From contig CM059584.1 of the NCBI GenBank assembly GCA_030407085.1, positions 136,328,001 through 136,392,000 of the forward strand: a stretch of DNA of 64,000 nt, given 5' to 3'. Made by a program: the position numbers and the translations under genes. Under the pieces are notes generated by a model. That model worked only from the letters and a program-made list of their open reading frames with translations. It was not told the DNA's origin and did not search any database. Below, piece by piece: positions 21,601 through 36,600 of this stretch (position 1 is its first letter; each line of letters begins with the position of its first letter). The DNA comes from Trichopria drosophilae (taxonomy: Eukaryota > Arthropoda > Insecta > Hymenoptera > Diapriidae).

Positions 21601-24600
21601 CCATACTCGTTTCTCGTTATCGTCAACAGGTGGCGAATAAATTATTCTGTATATTCGCAAATGGAGAAATCGATTCTCATTTGATACAAAAGCCTGTATT
21701 TCATTTTTGCGTGTTTTGTGTCAGTATGCGTATTATAAGCGAAATATTCTATAAGTGATGGGTTTAGGATCGTTTATTGGTGTATTAGAAAAACTTGAGT
21801 GTATGAGTATTAAATAAATACGAATGTAGAAAAAATTATAGAACAGGTAGTTGCATCGTAATATGATACAATCATTTATTTAGTTTAAAATTTCTTTATT
21901 TAGTTTATTTTTTTTCAAATAATAGCCTTTTTCGTGTAATTATTTACTCGAAACAAAGAAATATTTCATGCAGTTTAACAAATATTTATTTAATATTAAG
22001 TCGTAGGAAGGAATTATTTAATACAGTGAAGTAAATATCTATTTCTTTCAAGTAAGGAATTACTGAATAAACAAAATGCATTACACAAAGAGTTTATTTT
22101 CTTGAAAAAAGTGAAATATTTTGTGGAATTATGCCAAAATTTATTTTAGTCCAGGAATTATTTTTTTTTAACGTTGAATATTATTTCTACAGTAAGTAGT
22201 TGCAACTATTCAAAGAAACCATTTACTTGACCCAAGTAAAATTTATTTAAAATACCATTTTTTTCAATGTAGCTTAAAAAATAGAATTTATAACTGAGAG
22301 TGTAATATTTTTGTGATTCCACTGCAATAAACATCATGAAATATATAATTCTTTTTAAGGAAGAATGATACTGTGCTAAATTTTCCATTAATCAAAACGA
22401 AAAACAAATCTTCTGTATTTCCAGTTTCTTTTTTTTCTCTCCAAGCGGGCGTTTTTTGAGATAGAGCTCTGAATGCAGAAAGTCCAGAAATAAAAAAGGT
22501 TCCCCAAGAATATACAACCTAGTATAATTTTCGCCAAAATGATTAACAAAATTTAAACTTTAATCATATGAAGGGCACATTTCTCTGGTGGGCGAATTGT
22601 TATTATCATAGGTAATCTTTGGCTGTTTGGAGTCGCTGATCCATTCCGAGGTCAGATTTTCAAAATTCAAAATGACGTATCCAATATGGTGGATATTTTT
22701 AGGAAGGGGAGGAACAAGTAACATTTTTCTTTTTTCCAACATTTTTTTTTCTACAAGTTTTTCTTTCATTAGATGGTTTTTTATGATGTTTATATATTTT
22801 TTTTAAATTTTTGGTCAGTTTTATTTTCATTTTATGAAATTTTTTGTGATTTCTACACAGCAACATATCAATAATCTAAAATACTTAATTAGCAACTCCA
22901 AGAACCATCAAATAAAATTTCAATTACTTTTCACGTGGAGAAAAGGTATGATTCCAAGAAGTCAAAGAGGTCATTTTTCCACATGGCTTTTTTTTTCTTA
23001 AAAAAACTGGAGTGCGAAAAATTCTGAATAAAAAATGTCTGAGCTATCGACACTTTTTTAGAAGAAAACGATTTTTTTTTCTAAAAAATTCTCATGATTT
23101 TACGTCAATTGTTTATAGCAAACATATAAATAAATCAATTATTCCAATTTTTCACAAAATTTTAGTAACTCTTAAGAGTCTATAAAGTATAGATATGCTG
23201 CATAACATTCGAAAATATTTCAGAAATATAAAAAAAACACAAAGGGTCAACATTTTTGTAACAGAGTTGCAGATTTTGTTGTTAAATTAATTTTATAGTT
23301 TCTAATACAATATAGCTTTAACTTATTTCGGAGCATTAAATAACGTTGCTGAGTAACATTTCAACCAAAGATACCAGTGCCTCATCCTTTTTACTGATTC
23401 TCACAAGAAATTTTGCTGCATTTTTATGGAAGACATACCAACCTAGGTAATAAAGTTTAACAAGGTTTTATAACATCTTTATACACAAATCATTCTATAA
23501 ATACTTTATGCAATTTCTGTAAAGTTATATTAATACAAAATGACATTTCCATCTGAACAAAACATTTGATTCTGCAGTCATTATACTGTGCTTTTTAAAT
23601 TTCTTGGAGTAACAGTTCAGTCCTTCTTGAAGAAAAACTGAGCCATTATTCTGTAACAAGTTTTTATGCATTCTAAAAAGTGAAAACTCACTCTGTATAT
23701 GGTGAAAATTCATTCTTAAAATATGATAATTCAATACAAAAATTGTATAAAGTATTTGTAAAATCATTCTTGCACAAAAGTGTCATAAAGATTTCATAAA
23801 ATCGTTATCACACTTCTTTTACCGGGCAAATCAAAGAAAATCATTGACCAGAAATAGCGGGTGATGTTAGATTTATATACCAGATAATGACGAGCAAAAA
23901 AAATTATTCCTGATAGTTCTTATCGTCATCCTAGTTAACTCCTTCTCATAATTCGATAACATCCAAACCACTGCCATTGTCAAATGTATCTATCAAAATT
24001 TTAATCATCTGTACTTTAATTAAATATAATTTACATCAAAACTAGTTTCAGGTATTTCCAGACACCTAGCTGGTAGCATCTAGCTGCAGTTCCCATTTTG
24101 CTCAAACTTTCACGAAAAATAAGTAGTTAGGGCTACTATCTAAGTAGTAAGATGTAGTCTATTCATTTGTTCATACTACTGAAATACCAGCTGCTAAGTA
24201 GTAAGTGAAAAAAGTCAGCTGTACTGCATCTGGCTGTTTAAAGTAACTCTATGCTTTCGTGCACTAGTGACCGGAACAGAAGGAATCGTGGTTTTTTTAA
24301 TTCCCGAACAAATTTTTAGGTAGAAAAAACAATAAGATGAATTCAGCATCAGTGAAGCCGGCCTTGTCTCAATAATAGTTTTAGTTAATCCAAGGTGGCG
24401 TTTAACAAGTAAACGGCCGTTCTATGTCGATCACGCGTCGTCGTGAAAGTACTTGGCATACCTGCCTTTATAGATCGTTTTTTGCCTTTGCGTTAAAATG
24501 CAGTCGACCAAGGACGTGTCGCAGTATTAGCAACGCAATCTGCATTATCATAGATCAAAAGGTCCCAAAAGGAATCAAATTCTAAGTTCTAATCTTTCGG

Positions 24601-27600
24601 TTGCTTCCGTTTTCTTTGAATCGTTTGGGACACTCATAATAAAGAATGTCGCTTTTGCAAAATTTATGATCAGCACTGAATCGAGTTAAATATCTTAATT
24701 GTCGAAAATAGCTGATGCAAACAATGTATCTTCATACAAAGCCCATGACGTAATTATGATGTAATATAGGTTAATTAAAAATAACAGAAATTCATAATAT
24801 TGCACAAGGAAAAACATAAACTTTACCTTGCCAGTTTGCTCAAGCCAAGGATTTTTTTGCACGGAAGATAACCGATGGAAACCTTGCCATAAAATGGTAC
24901 AAGATGATGTTCGCACATGGAGAACATTTCAATGTCTTTCACAACTACCATTTCGTCGTGATCCTCATCGAACACTGCATCGTTAATTACATCTGTAAGT
25001 AAAAAAGGCCAAATTAAAGTCTTAATAATAAGCATTTTGCCTAAGCAGGATGTACTTATATATTTATGTACACATTACAATGAAATACTTTTTCATTCTA
25101 CGGAAGCAGTAATCTAACGTACCTAAAATTTTACGACATAAACAAAAAACGTAATGCCTGCAATTATGATTCCACCTCAACTACAAGGTAACATTTAAAC
25201 TATTACAATAAGTGATTATATAAAATAAGAATACCGAACTAAATATTTAATTAATTAATCTGTAATTGCAATTAGAAATAATTTATAAGAAAATAATCAT
25301 AAGCTCAAATAAATTCAATTAATATAATAAAGTGTTTTATATAATTAATCATAATTTTTAGTTAACAGCAATCACACAAACTAATCATTCACTAAGTTAA
25401 GCGTATTAATTGTATACGTAAACTTCCAGTGAAATTGAATCGTGCAACTTTACCAAAGTGAATGTCATTGTTATTTAATATCTTAATTGGAGCAAATGTG
25501 TGAATAATCTATAATTATCACTATTCATGAAAAGTAAGTATTGAATTAAATTTTGTTTATTTAATTTTGATAACAAAGTAAAGCAAACTTTCAAGCATTC
25601 AAAATTCAAGAATTAAAATAATTTTGAAGAGTCAACACAATATTTTTTCTGGATAACGTCTACAGATGTAAAATAATATTTTATATATGAAACGAAGGAA
25701 TGGGACAAAAGTTTTAGTGATCTTTGAATGATTCTCTGGATGAATTTATGAGATGTTTTAAATACTGGACAATTTCTAAATAATATAATTTAATATTACA
25801 TATATTATTTTTTTTTTTATTTTTTTGAGGTTTCAAAAATTTATGTTTTTAGGTTTTTGATACAATGCCCTTGAATATTCCTAAATGATTCGAAAGGGTT
25901 TAATTACGTTGTACGAAACACAAACGTCACATTGATAGGACAATGGCGTAGCATTTACATAATTGTTTCGGGGCGGAGAAGACGCGCTCTCGAAAAAGCG
26001 TTAAATTAATGTTCGTCATTTGTAACTGTGTAAATTTATCCAAATTCTGTTTTCGCAAAAAACTTCTTCAACTCTTTCTCTACAATGACACAATTTCAAT
26101 TTTTCATTTTCGAAAATTTTGGTCGATTCCTCAAGCGTTTGAAAATAAACAGTCATAAATACAGTTGCATCGTGTTTAAATTTATCTTTATTAAAACTAA
26201 AAGAAGGTAACATTTTTTAATGTTGTATTCGTTTTTGTATTATTATACTGTATATGTAGTTAAAATTTCAAGTCGTTTGGTTCGATAGTTCACGAGATAT
26301 CGTGATATGTTATTCAAACGGTCCAAATTGACCAGTGCCTAATAAACGTTATCAACATCAAAGTTATGAATTAGCAGACGTTGAAATTTTTCACTTTTTA
26401 ATTATTGCCTAAAAACTTTGAAGTTGAATTAAAAAATGTTGAATGTAAACATTCTTTTGCTTGAAATTCTCTATATGGTGCTTTTTTTCTCAATTCGATT
26501 TGTCGTTTTTCCCGCAAAGGGTATTTTCTGTAATTTGGTATTATAGTGGTTTTCGAGGGTGCTGATTACGAATCCAGAGTCAGATTTTCAAAATTCAAAA
26601 TGGCGGATTCAATATGGCCGACCAAAACCAAAAAAATATTTAAAAATCTTAAAAATATAAAAAAAAAAATAAAATTCTTAAAAATACCAAAAAAATGGAG
26701 ACGTCATCAGCCACGTCCTCGTTCGTGTCTTTGGTTTTGACTGAGAGCTGTTGCCAATAAAATTTGCAAATATACAATAAAAAAAAGTGCTAAATTAAAT
26801 TATAATTATGAAAGATAGAAATCCACATACAAGCATTTTCATAGAAATCTAGAATATTTCAATTATTTGTGATCAAATACTCCAAAACCTTCAAAGATAA
26901 AATTTCTGATAAAATATATTTGGTTTTATTTTTCATCTACCACATCAGCTCGGCCATTTTAAATTTCGAAAACTTAACATCAGATCGTCATCAACTACTT
27001 CAAACCCTCTATATACCAAATATGAGACAACATGACCGTTTTTTTAAATTTTTGGTCGGCCATATTGGATCCGCCATTTTGAATTTTGAAAATCTAACAC
27101 CGGATTCATAATCAGCAGCCTCGAAAACCCTTATATACCAAATATCGCGAAATGAAACATATTACTTCATCTTAGCATGAATTTCTTCTGAAATTTATGC
27201 TGTTTTTAAAAGTAATTTGTTTATATCAATAATTATTTTAAATAATTGAGCAATATTATTATTTGTTAACATTTATTGGAGTCTTAAGAAGGCCAGGAAT
27301 AAAATCCTCAACGAAATCGGTAGGGAATTGCTCAGAAACGTTGAAAAGTTAATAGTATGTAGGTGGGACACTGGTGTGCCGCTGGGACTGAAAGGGTTAA
27401 AGATCCAAATGGAAAAAATCCAAATATGTGAATGTTATTTTTTAAGGTAAAACAATCAGGAACACTTTTCTTACAAGAAAGTGGTCATAACCCGATTTCA
27501 TAGTGAAAATTGCATTCTGAACAGAATTGTACCTTAAAAGTCACGTTTTTTAAGCATTTTTTTTAAAAATACGTGTTAAACAGCAATTTTTGAAAGTTTG

Positions 27601-30600
27601 AATAGCACCGGTCGGAAATTGAAGTGCGCGTTTGGTCCTTAAAAGGTCGTTAAACCTAGTGCTAATCTGTAAATATATATATATATATATATATAAAACG
27701 AAAGATACTCATAGTATCGATTTTTGATACGAATCATGTAATGTAAACTAAAAATTTACAAAAATATTAGATATATTACATTTCCATCAGCAGGAACATA
27801 AATGTATTCATGCGTACACGTGGCCAGTATGTGCACGTACTGGTACTATTTAGATAGTTAAGTAGTATCGATTATTATGAGACAGGCGTGACAGAATGCA
27901 GATATCTGCAGCAGGAAAGTAGAGATTTGCGATTCTCAAAAATGAATGTCAAGTAGTCGACAACATAATCGCACGCAACGATCTCATTCGGTAGACTTTT
28001 GCGGAATTTCCGGCTGGTTTTTTAGTCAGAGTAGAAAGGTGTGTAAAGTTGAGATCTTTCGTCGCGTTTATGGCTGTGATTTACTCGATATTGACCTACT
28101 TTTCCGCCCGGTGGTGGTTCACGCGACTCGGTGGATTCCGGGTTGGTACGCGGGGGTGCTCTCAACGGTTTCCACGGCAACCTTAACAAGAAACACCTTC
28201 GCAATGACCCACACGAGGAACAAATTTACCAGCAGTGAACCGTCACGAAATCATATCTTTTCCAGAACTTCAGAAAAATCACCGGGAAAAACATTGAAAA
28301 ATTGCATTTCCTCAGTTCTTTATACTTTCAATAGTCCTTGATGAGGTCCTATTTTCACAACTAGTCTTTTGGGGGTGACTATACTCTAAAAATGTCCATA
28401 TAAAGGAAGAAATATTTCCTCAAAACCTCAGGATATTTGAGGTAAAGCCCATCAAGATATAAAGCTGTAAACCTCTTTGTCCAACACTTGAGGCAAAACC
28501 ACCATTGTTTACCTACACAAATTTTTAACGTTTTTAAATAATAGAATGTACATCTCAATTTCTTTTTTTCGATGGAGATGCCTTTTTTCATACGACCTCC
28601 ACAAGTGCTCTTCAATAAACTACAACTTTTCCAAAAAAACTCAAAAACTTGAATAGCAACTTTAAGTCTTCTCCTCAAACAAAATTTATACCCGCAATGT
28701 CCCCTTAACGCTTAGAATTCCTCAAGACGTTCCCTTATTTCGTTATGTTGAAAAAAATTGTTGTCGATGGACAACACGAACATAAAAGATCTTTCAAAAT
28801 GGCCGCCGACACACAAGAAATATAGAAAATTTCTGTTTTAATTCCCAAGAATCACAAAATATTGTTCAATATCGGGTGGAATTAATGATTTGCACATTAA
28901 ATTCTAAGAGGCATAATTTCAAAATCCAAAATGGCGGATTTAATTGAGAATATTTATAGAATATAGAATTTGCTATGTATTATATCGTTAAATAACTAGA
29001 AGTAATGATTATGTACGTAAATGTTATGTTTAATCGTGAATGTGGAATTAGAATTTCAAAATTCAAAATGGTGGAACAAAAATATGGCGGACTTCAGAAA
29101 TACATAATTTCTGGATAAAAAAAACAAGGAATGAGTATTTTTATGTTGAGGTAATTATCATTTTGAGGTAATGATTATAAAACTTAGAACGGCATTTTAA
29201 AATTCAAAATGGCTTAAATATAGCGGCTCTATTGTATGCATTTTTATCAGGAACGGATATTTCTTTCAATGTTCGTCCGCCATATTTTTGTACTACCATT
29301 TTGAATTTTAAAATTCTAATATGAAATTCATGATCAAACTACATGTAGACATCCTTTCTAAAGTTATAAATGACTCCGGAGTTACATTACAATAAGAAAC
29401 CATTGAGAAATCAGATATTCCATCAATTTCCTCAATTTTTTAATTGTCAATCCGCCATTTTTAATTTTGAATTGACGGCTCTTGAAATTTAAAGTAAATG
29501 TCATTATTTTATTCGATGCAGGCTTTGAATGAGAATTAAAAAACTATAAAATTGTAAGATCCTTTAGAATTACAATAAAAATGTCCTGTATTTCTTGTGC
29601 TTTAGCGGCCATAATGAAAAATCTATCGGTTTAACCAAAAAACCACCCTCATAGAATGTTTCAAACGATATGGAATATTTTTATGTATTTTTCTAATATA
29701 GATCTCATTCTGTTTGGTATAATTAACAATACTTTGTAAAAAATAAAAGAAAATGACGTCAACGGCAAACTTAAATGAAGGGAAAATCCGTTCAATTAAA
29801 TGTTTCTCAATCCTAAAGTCATGTTTCTTCGATTAAAATATTCGTACGATGCCTTTTTTTCTACGTGAAAGTATAGTCTTAATTACAGCTTAATTATATC
29901 CATATGGAATTCTTACACGCACATAAATTCTATCGATACTTTTTGCAACCATCTATGATATTTTTTGCGTATATCTTGTTTTATGGATATAAGTAAGTTG
30001 ATCGCAGAATGTTATCATTTTTATCAAAATTGTTACCTACTCTTCATATAGCGACGAATGATCTTAGTGTCGTACAAAACACGTTACAAACGTGAATTCT
30101 CCTTTCATAAAATTCGTATACCGAAGTTAAAAAATTAAGTTTAAAATTTAATAATTTTCACGTGTAATTCGTTAATGTATGTCTTTCGACGAGAGCCCTG
30201 GACAACATGCACGAAAAATAGTTGGAACTGCTAACTAAATAGAAGACACTGCCACTGTTTTTATTTAATTTTACTATTTAAATAGTGATCTCCACAAATT
30301 CGGTATTGTTTATCATAAAATTGTGCAATACGATAAAAAATATTATGCACTTTTGGAGTTACTTGTATTTTCAATAGTCCGTAACTCGTTATTAAAACTT
30401 AATATACTTAAAAATTAATGTATATACAGTTTTAAAAAATTGGACCCACATTTTTAATTCGCCATTTTGTAATTGTTAATTTCTATTGAAGCTTCATGTT
30501 TGGTGACCTTAAAAACATAAGAATAGTATGTTTTAGTCAATTTAATTACAAACAGTAAACGTTTAAATAAAGGAAGTCGTAATGCAGTGTTGTGTCGCTA

Positions 30601-33600
30601 TAGTCTCCGCCATTTTGAAAATTAAAAAAATTACCACTCTGCTTCTAGTTGCCAAATGCTAAAATTTGAGCCCCGTACATTTGGAATTGAATCAAAATAT
30701 GAGTGGACTCAGCCGTTTGCCTTTTCATGTGGAATAATCCTAATTTATGCCACGAAATTACAGTTATTTATTAATCTGTTATTGCATTATTTATTTAATA
30801 ATTAATTTTTTATTTAAACCCATCTTTTTTTTTAATCGGCTATATAAATCGATTTTAAAAATTATTAACGTAAATTAAGGTAATTTGGTCGTTCGACCAA
30901 AAAATCTAAATTTTTGTCTTACGATGTAAAATTTCGATTGATTAAATATTCATGGTCACTTTTTATTGTATTTAACGATGTTAGTACTGGAGGATTCAAT
31001 GTGGCGGCCCAGAAAATGAAAAAAAGAATAGAATTTTTCACTTGCCTCGTCGGTAATGTTTCGGTGCTTTATTTTACTGCATTATGGTTATGGATTATAT
31101 TGAATCGAAACGTAATGAGGAATGTTTAAAATAAAAAATGGCGTTAAAATTACATTATTTCCAGATAAAAAAAAATCGGATTACTCTATATAAAATTTCC
31201 GTGAAAAAATGTTCTTGGTCGTTTTGTGAATGAATCCGACATTATTAACATCGCCAAATAAATTGAAAAGTTGCCATGAATATTTAATAAATCGAAATTT
31301 TACATTTTAAGACAAAAATTTAGATTAATGACGATTTATTTCAGAAATATTTAGAAAAAATACGTATTTTTAGACATTTCCCACTTTTCTCGAATTTTTA
31401 ATAGGATAAACTGAATGGAGCTAAATGCACAAAATTTTTCCTTTAAACTGCCACTTATTTGTCCATGTTTGTCCCTAGTTTGGATCAGATCGCCATCCAT
31501 TATCCATTTGTAAAAAATTGTCGAAAAAAAAAATTTTGCTGCTTTAAGGAAATTAAATGTTGACCCTATAAATGAATACAGTATTCCCAGAATTAATAAA
31601 GTAACTTTGTTTCATTATGATATTTTTTTCGATTTGCTAGAGAACTTTGAAACTGAGCTAAAAATCTCGTCCTCTTGGATGTTAATGGGTTACAAAATTG
31701 ATTTTAAGGTAGGTCGACTAAAATAGTCTTGCTATAAATATGTGTACTATAATGTAAATTATAATATACACAAAATTAGTTAAATTAATTATAAATTATT
31801 TTCTGAAGTATTCTGATGTTTAGATTTCAGTATTTAGTTAGTTAGTACCAAGGTTAGGTTTTATAATTTTGTTTACAGTGAAAATGATATTGGTTTTTCG
31901 ATTTTTTAATACATGTAATAAATACATGTTGTCAATATATGAAAAATACATTAATTCAACTAATTTTGTATACATTATAAGTTACATTATAATGCACATA
32001 TTTTTAGCGTGACTTTTTCCGTTATACAGAAAAAAAGTGAAAAACTCAATGCTCATGATATAATTGATTCATTACACTCCTTCCTGATTAATAATTGCAA
32101 AAAGATCCATATGATAATGAAATCTAATTGATTGACAGTTAACTCGAGGTTAATAATTAAAACGTTTCATTCAAATTCTAAGCAGACGAAACAATTTTAT
32201 TAATTTTATAATTAAGCACTTTGACTATCTGAAATGATACAATTAATAAATTAAAGTTTAATGAGGGAAGGGGGAGGGATCTGACGATAAACATATCAGT
32301 TTCTACGAATGGGTAATTAGTGAGAGCGTTTGCAATTACTTGTAAAATTGGTTATATATTTATGCATTAAGAAGACAGGTGACAATGATTTGCTAAATTT
32401 TAAAAGTCGATATCACAAATAGATTACTGGTAAATATATGTAAAAGAAACGAAATACACGTAATAATTAATGGGTTTTTTTTACGGGATTAAAATAAATT
32501 GAAAAAATGTTGCACACGCACAAACCAGTTTCCTCTGAAAGCTCGAATAAAAGAATCAATTATCCAAATATTCATGTCAATTTATCATTCTTTAATTATA
32601 TTTATGTGTACATTAATATTGACATACTATAGTTAATTATTATTTGCTGGAGTATATTTTATTCCAGTACATTTAAACAATTTTAGTAAGTTCATCAAAA
32701 GCTAATTTTGTTTTGCTGTCAATTAAAATATTAGTTGTATAATTTAAAACGTTTGACGGGTAAAATTTAGTTAGTAAACTTTAGTTAAATACCTTTTCCT
32801 TTTAAATTTTTTGTTAATTTTTATAAGTGGTATCTCTGCGTTTAATACGATTATTTTGGCATTTAATGTGCGATTTCGATTTTCAAATTTGAGTCAATTT
32901 CGTAATCATCGACTCCAAAACCCCGAAACAAAAGTCTTAGCGAAGAAAAATGTGTATCTCGAGGTGTTAATATGCCTCTAAATTGTAAAGCTTCTTTGAA
33001 TTGGAAAGCTAACTAATTTGTAGTGCAGCAAGATTTATTTTAAGTTCCCTACTGTGGCTAGTAAAACCTGACGATTCGTAACTGAAAGTGCACCTCACAA
33101 AATTTATAATAGAGTTGCAACCCCTAGAGGCATTAAGTAATATTAAATATAAATGGAATTTGTCTACCGACGAGGAAAATTGACATTTTCCATTACTTTC
33201 TTCGAAAAAAAATGAAAATATTCAATGCGTACAGAAAAATAATGTTCACTTCACTATAAATAGACCATCTAGCACTTCATCAAAAGTCGAACATCAGTGA
33301 CACCATTATTCCTAAAGAATCTGTAAATCCATGAGGTAATTTATTAGGGAACATTAATCTGAATCGGAAATCACCACAATTCATCAATTCTAATAAGAGA
33401 TGAAGGTAACTAGGGATGAGAGCGAAATGCACCGACTGAGGGAAGAAAAGAATAGTGAAGGGGAAGATAATAGAACTTGCTAACTGGAACAATAGGGGCT
33501 TTGGATCAGAATCAGGTTCTGGGGTGGTGTGAAAGCGTCCTACAATGGCTCGGGTGGGTCATCCTTTTCCACTGCTTTTAGCTTTCAAGAAGAGTAATGC

Positions 33601-36600
33601 CGGTAACTCATTTCGAATTCACCGAGGCATGTGATACATCCCCTTAAACGTGTAGTTAAGTTCCTGGAGACAAGAATGGCGGACTTCACAAGATGAATGT
33701 GCAAGAAATCCAAAAATAAATGAGCACCAACTCCATTTGAACCTATACTTATTGGTTTTTATTTTTCTAAAAAAATTATCTCAAAAGGAATCCTACAATT
33801 TGGGATAAAAAGTGGATTATTAGTTACTTATCGAATTCATTTTTACAAAACATAAGGACTTTCGTATTCCTTCTTATATCGTTGCTCCTCGCTGAGCAGC
33901 ATTTATATCAAGAGCTTTCCAGAAGACCCACTTAAATCTTCTTCCGTGTCGAAGTGGATAAGAAGGTATATAAGGGTCGCAATGAAAGAGAATGAGAGAA
34001 ATCTGTGAAAAAGGACAGCAAGTAAATAAGAAAGAATAATGGAGGCGAAGGTAACGCTTTAATAGTCATTTTTTTACTTCATTCGTATAATACCGTCATT
34101 TTTTTCTCATATGCGACATTGACGAATTGAACTGTACTTAATACTCTAACAAATCGTTTTTTACTACACATCTGTGTCAAAAAATACATAATCATAAAAT
34201 AAAAAAAGGGAAAAATTTAAACTTCAGAATATTTCTTTCAGAGCATATTTATATATGGCTTAAACTAATATGGAATACCATAAAAAGAAAATGTTATGGC
34301 ATAATCCATTTTTGAGATTTTACAGTTGTTTCATTTAATTTACACGCAAAAATCCAACGGTAAAAAAAATAAATGTTTTATAAATTTTGTTCATTTTTTA
34401 ATGACCTTTCTTCTGATAACATTTGTTTTCGAAAAAATAAATTACACACAGTTTAGAAAACGTTTCAAACTGTTCAAAACTGATTTTCACGTCTTCGGCC
34501 ACGAAAAAAAGGTTCCGAAAAGTAGCAAAAAAAATTGCATTTATTCAGTAGAAAAGTAGAAATGAATGAATTGAAATGGAATCTGAAGTTCTTCACTGTG
34601 GAATTTCGATTTAAAAAGGTTGGTAAATAAAAAGACCCCTGGGTATCGCGTTAACCCATAGAACACAGGGGCCAACTATGTGTCACATTCAACTGCACAT
34701 ATCTCCATTGTATGGGGACGAATTTTTTTTTGTTTTAAAGATAACTTTATGCCTTTTTATGCCCATGTTCTAGAATAAAGGTAATTTGAACCGTGTAGCA
34801 GACAAAATAGGGAAAACTTTTGGAAGAAATTTTAGGCTTTTAATCGCTCTAAAATTTTTATTTCAAATTTTAAATATGTACACAATCTTTTAATAAAGCA
34901 CATGACTGCGGATAATGTGGACGTGTTGTTAAGAATAAAATATATAAAGAGTGCGATGCTCTGAGACTTTCTGTCACCATTTGTAAACAAGTAATTCCAA
35001 TGATAAATTAAGTGGACGATCAGTACTGCACCACATCTTTTTTTTCGGCTTATTAATGCTCGGAATTTTACACCTTTGGATATTTTATTTTCGGTTTTTA
35101 AATTTCCGGTTTTAATTTCGCATTAATCTACTTTCAGATTATTTTTCTTCATCCCGCTAATTATATTGCATTAAATGATATTCTACGAGAAAAATGAGAA
35201 TTTGATAATTTTCAATACAGGATATACGATTAACGTTAAATTGTTTATTTAGAAATTCATATTAATTTGTTGTATTACTGTCAACAATTCTACGAGAGAA
35301 GAAGTGGAATTAACGTTGAGGAAATAATTATAGTTATCTTAATCATAATTAATTTCTCTTAACCTTTTGACGACCAAAAATATACATTCACATATTTTGA
35401 TTTTTATCAGAATTCAAAAGTGGATCCAATTTGGGGAACGGGACGTGTGAAATATTTTCTTATACGTAGACGAAAATTCCCAATTTTTTAAAAAATTTGC
35501 CGCCCAAGTTATTGGAAAATCTAAATCCATAAAAATTGAAATATGTGAATGTATATTTTTTGAAGTAAAATAATCAGGAACACGTTTCTGATAGATCAGA
35601 AACCGGTATCATACTGAAAATTGCATTCTAAAAATGTGGTACTACAAAAATCGGTTTTTCAGTATTTAAAACAAAGTGTTCAACCTCGCTTTTCAACAAT
35701 TTGACCAGCTCCATTCGAAAGATTCACTTCAAAACTAGTTGAAGCTAATTATTTAACTGCATTTTGATATCACTGAACTTTGATATTCCAAAATATTAAA
35801 TCATAAGTTGGTCTTGATTGATCCAAGTATCATATTGACCTCTGCATCGTTATGTAGTATTATTTTTAATATATTTTAAAACATTAAACATCAAGGCCTA
35901 AAAAATTATGAAAGTCCTTTAAAAAATTAATCAAAAAAAGAAACTAAAAAACTATCGCACTTAACATTTCATAGAAAAAGATTTTGAAAAAAATGAAGAA
36001 AGAAAAAATAAATGTTCATAATTGAATTTTACTGGTAAATCGATTGTATAATGAAAACTGATGTAAAATCAATAAGAATTGCAACATGCGGAAGTCGACA
36101 CCATAGACAAGCCGATAACAGGAAACCTTCAACTTCGCATATCGAGACCAATGCTAAGTTTCATTTTTATACCTTGTATTTTATAAGACAATCCTATATG
36201 CAGTTCTGTAACAGCTAGGCGTTTTATTACCGAATATTTATTGAAAATATTTGTTAATTTTGCAAAAAAATAATTTTGTAAGAAGCGTTGCAATTTTTTA
36301 TTACACAGAAATCATTTTAGGGTATCGACCCCTGTTAATCAGTATTTCTTGAAATGCAAAATATGCAGTTAACGATATAATAAACATTGCTAAATTCTGA
36401 GGTTTTACGATTAGATTAAAGTCTACTTCGGAAAGAGTGTTTACAGTTACACAGCAAGGAAACAATTAAACAAAATACTTTCTCGTAGAATCGAAATAAA
36501 TTTAATCAGAAGTGGCTGTCGATTAATGAAAAGTCCAATTTATCGAATGAATGAAAAGAACCAATGAGTTGTCTCGATTCGGGACTAAAGTGCGAGCACG

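Noticed and set aside
24695..24916. 73-codon minus-strand frame overlapping Punch exon 3
   Set aside because: It is a different frame of the same strand that reads into the intron; the zinc-ligand frame is unambiguous.
28379..28678. 99-codon minus-strand frame
   Set aside because: The peptide is Lys/Phe/Leu-rich without motif, splice context or promoter. It is likely chance, though it was the longest unexplained frame near the GC-rich island.
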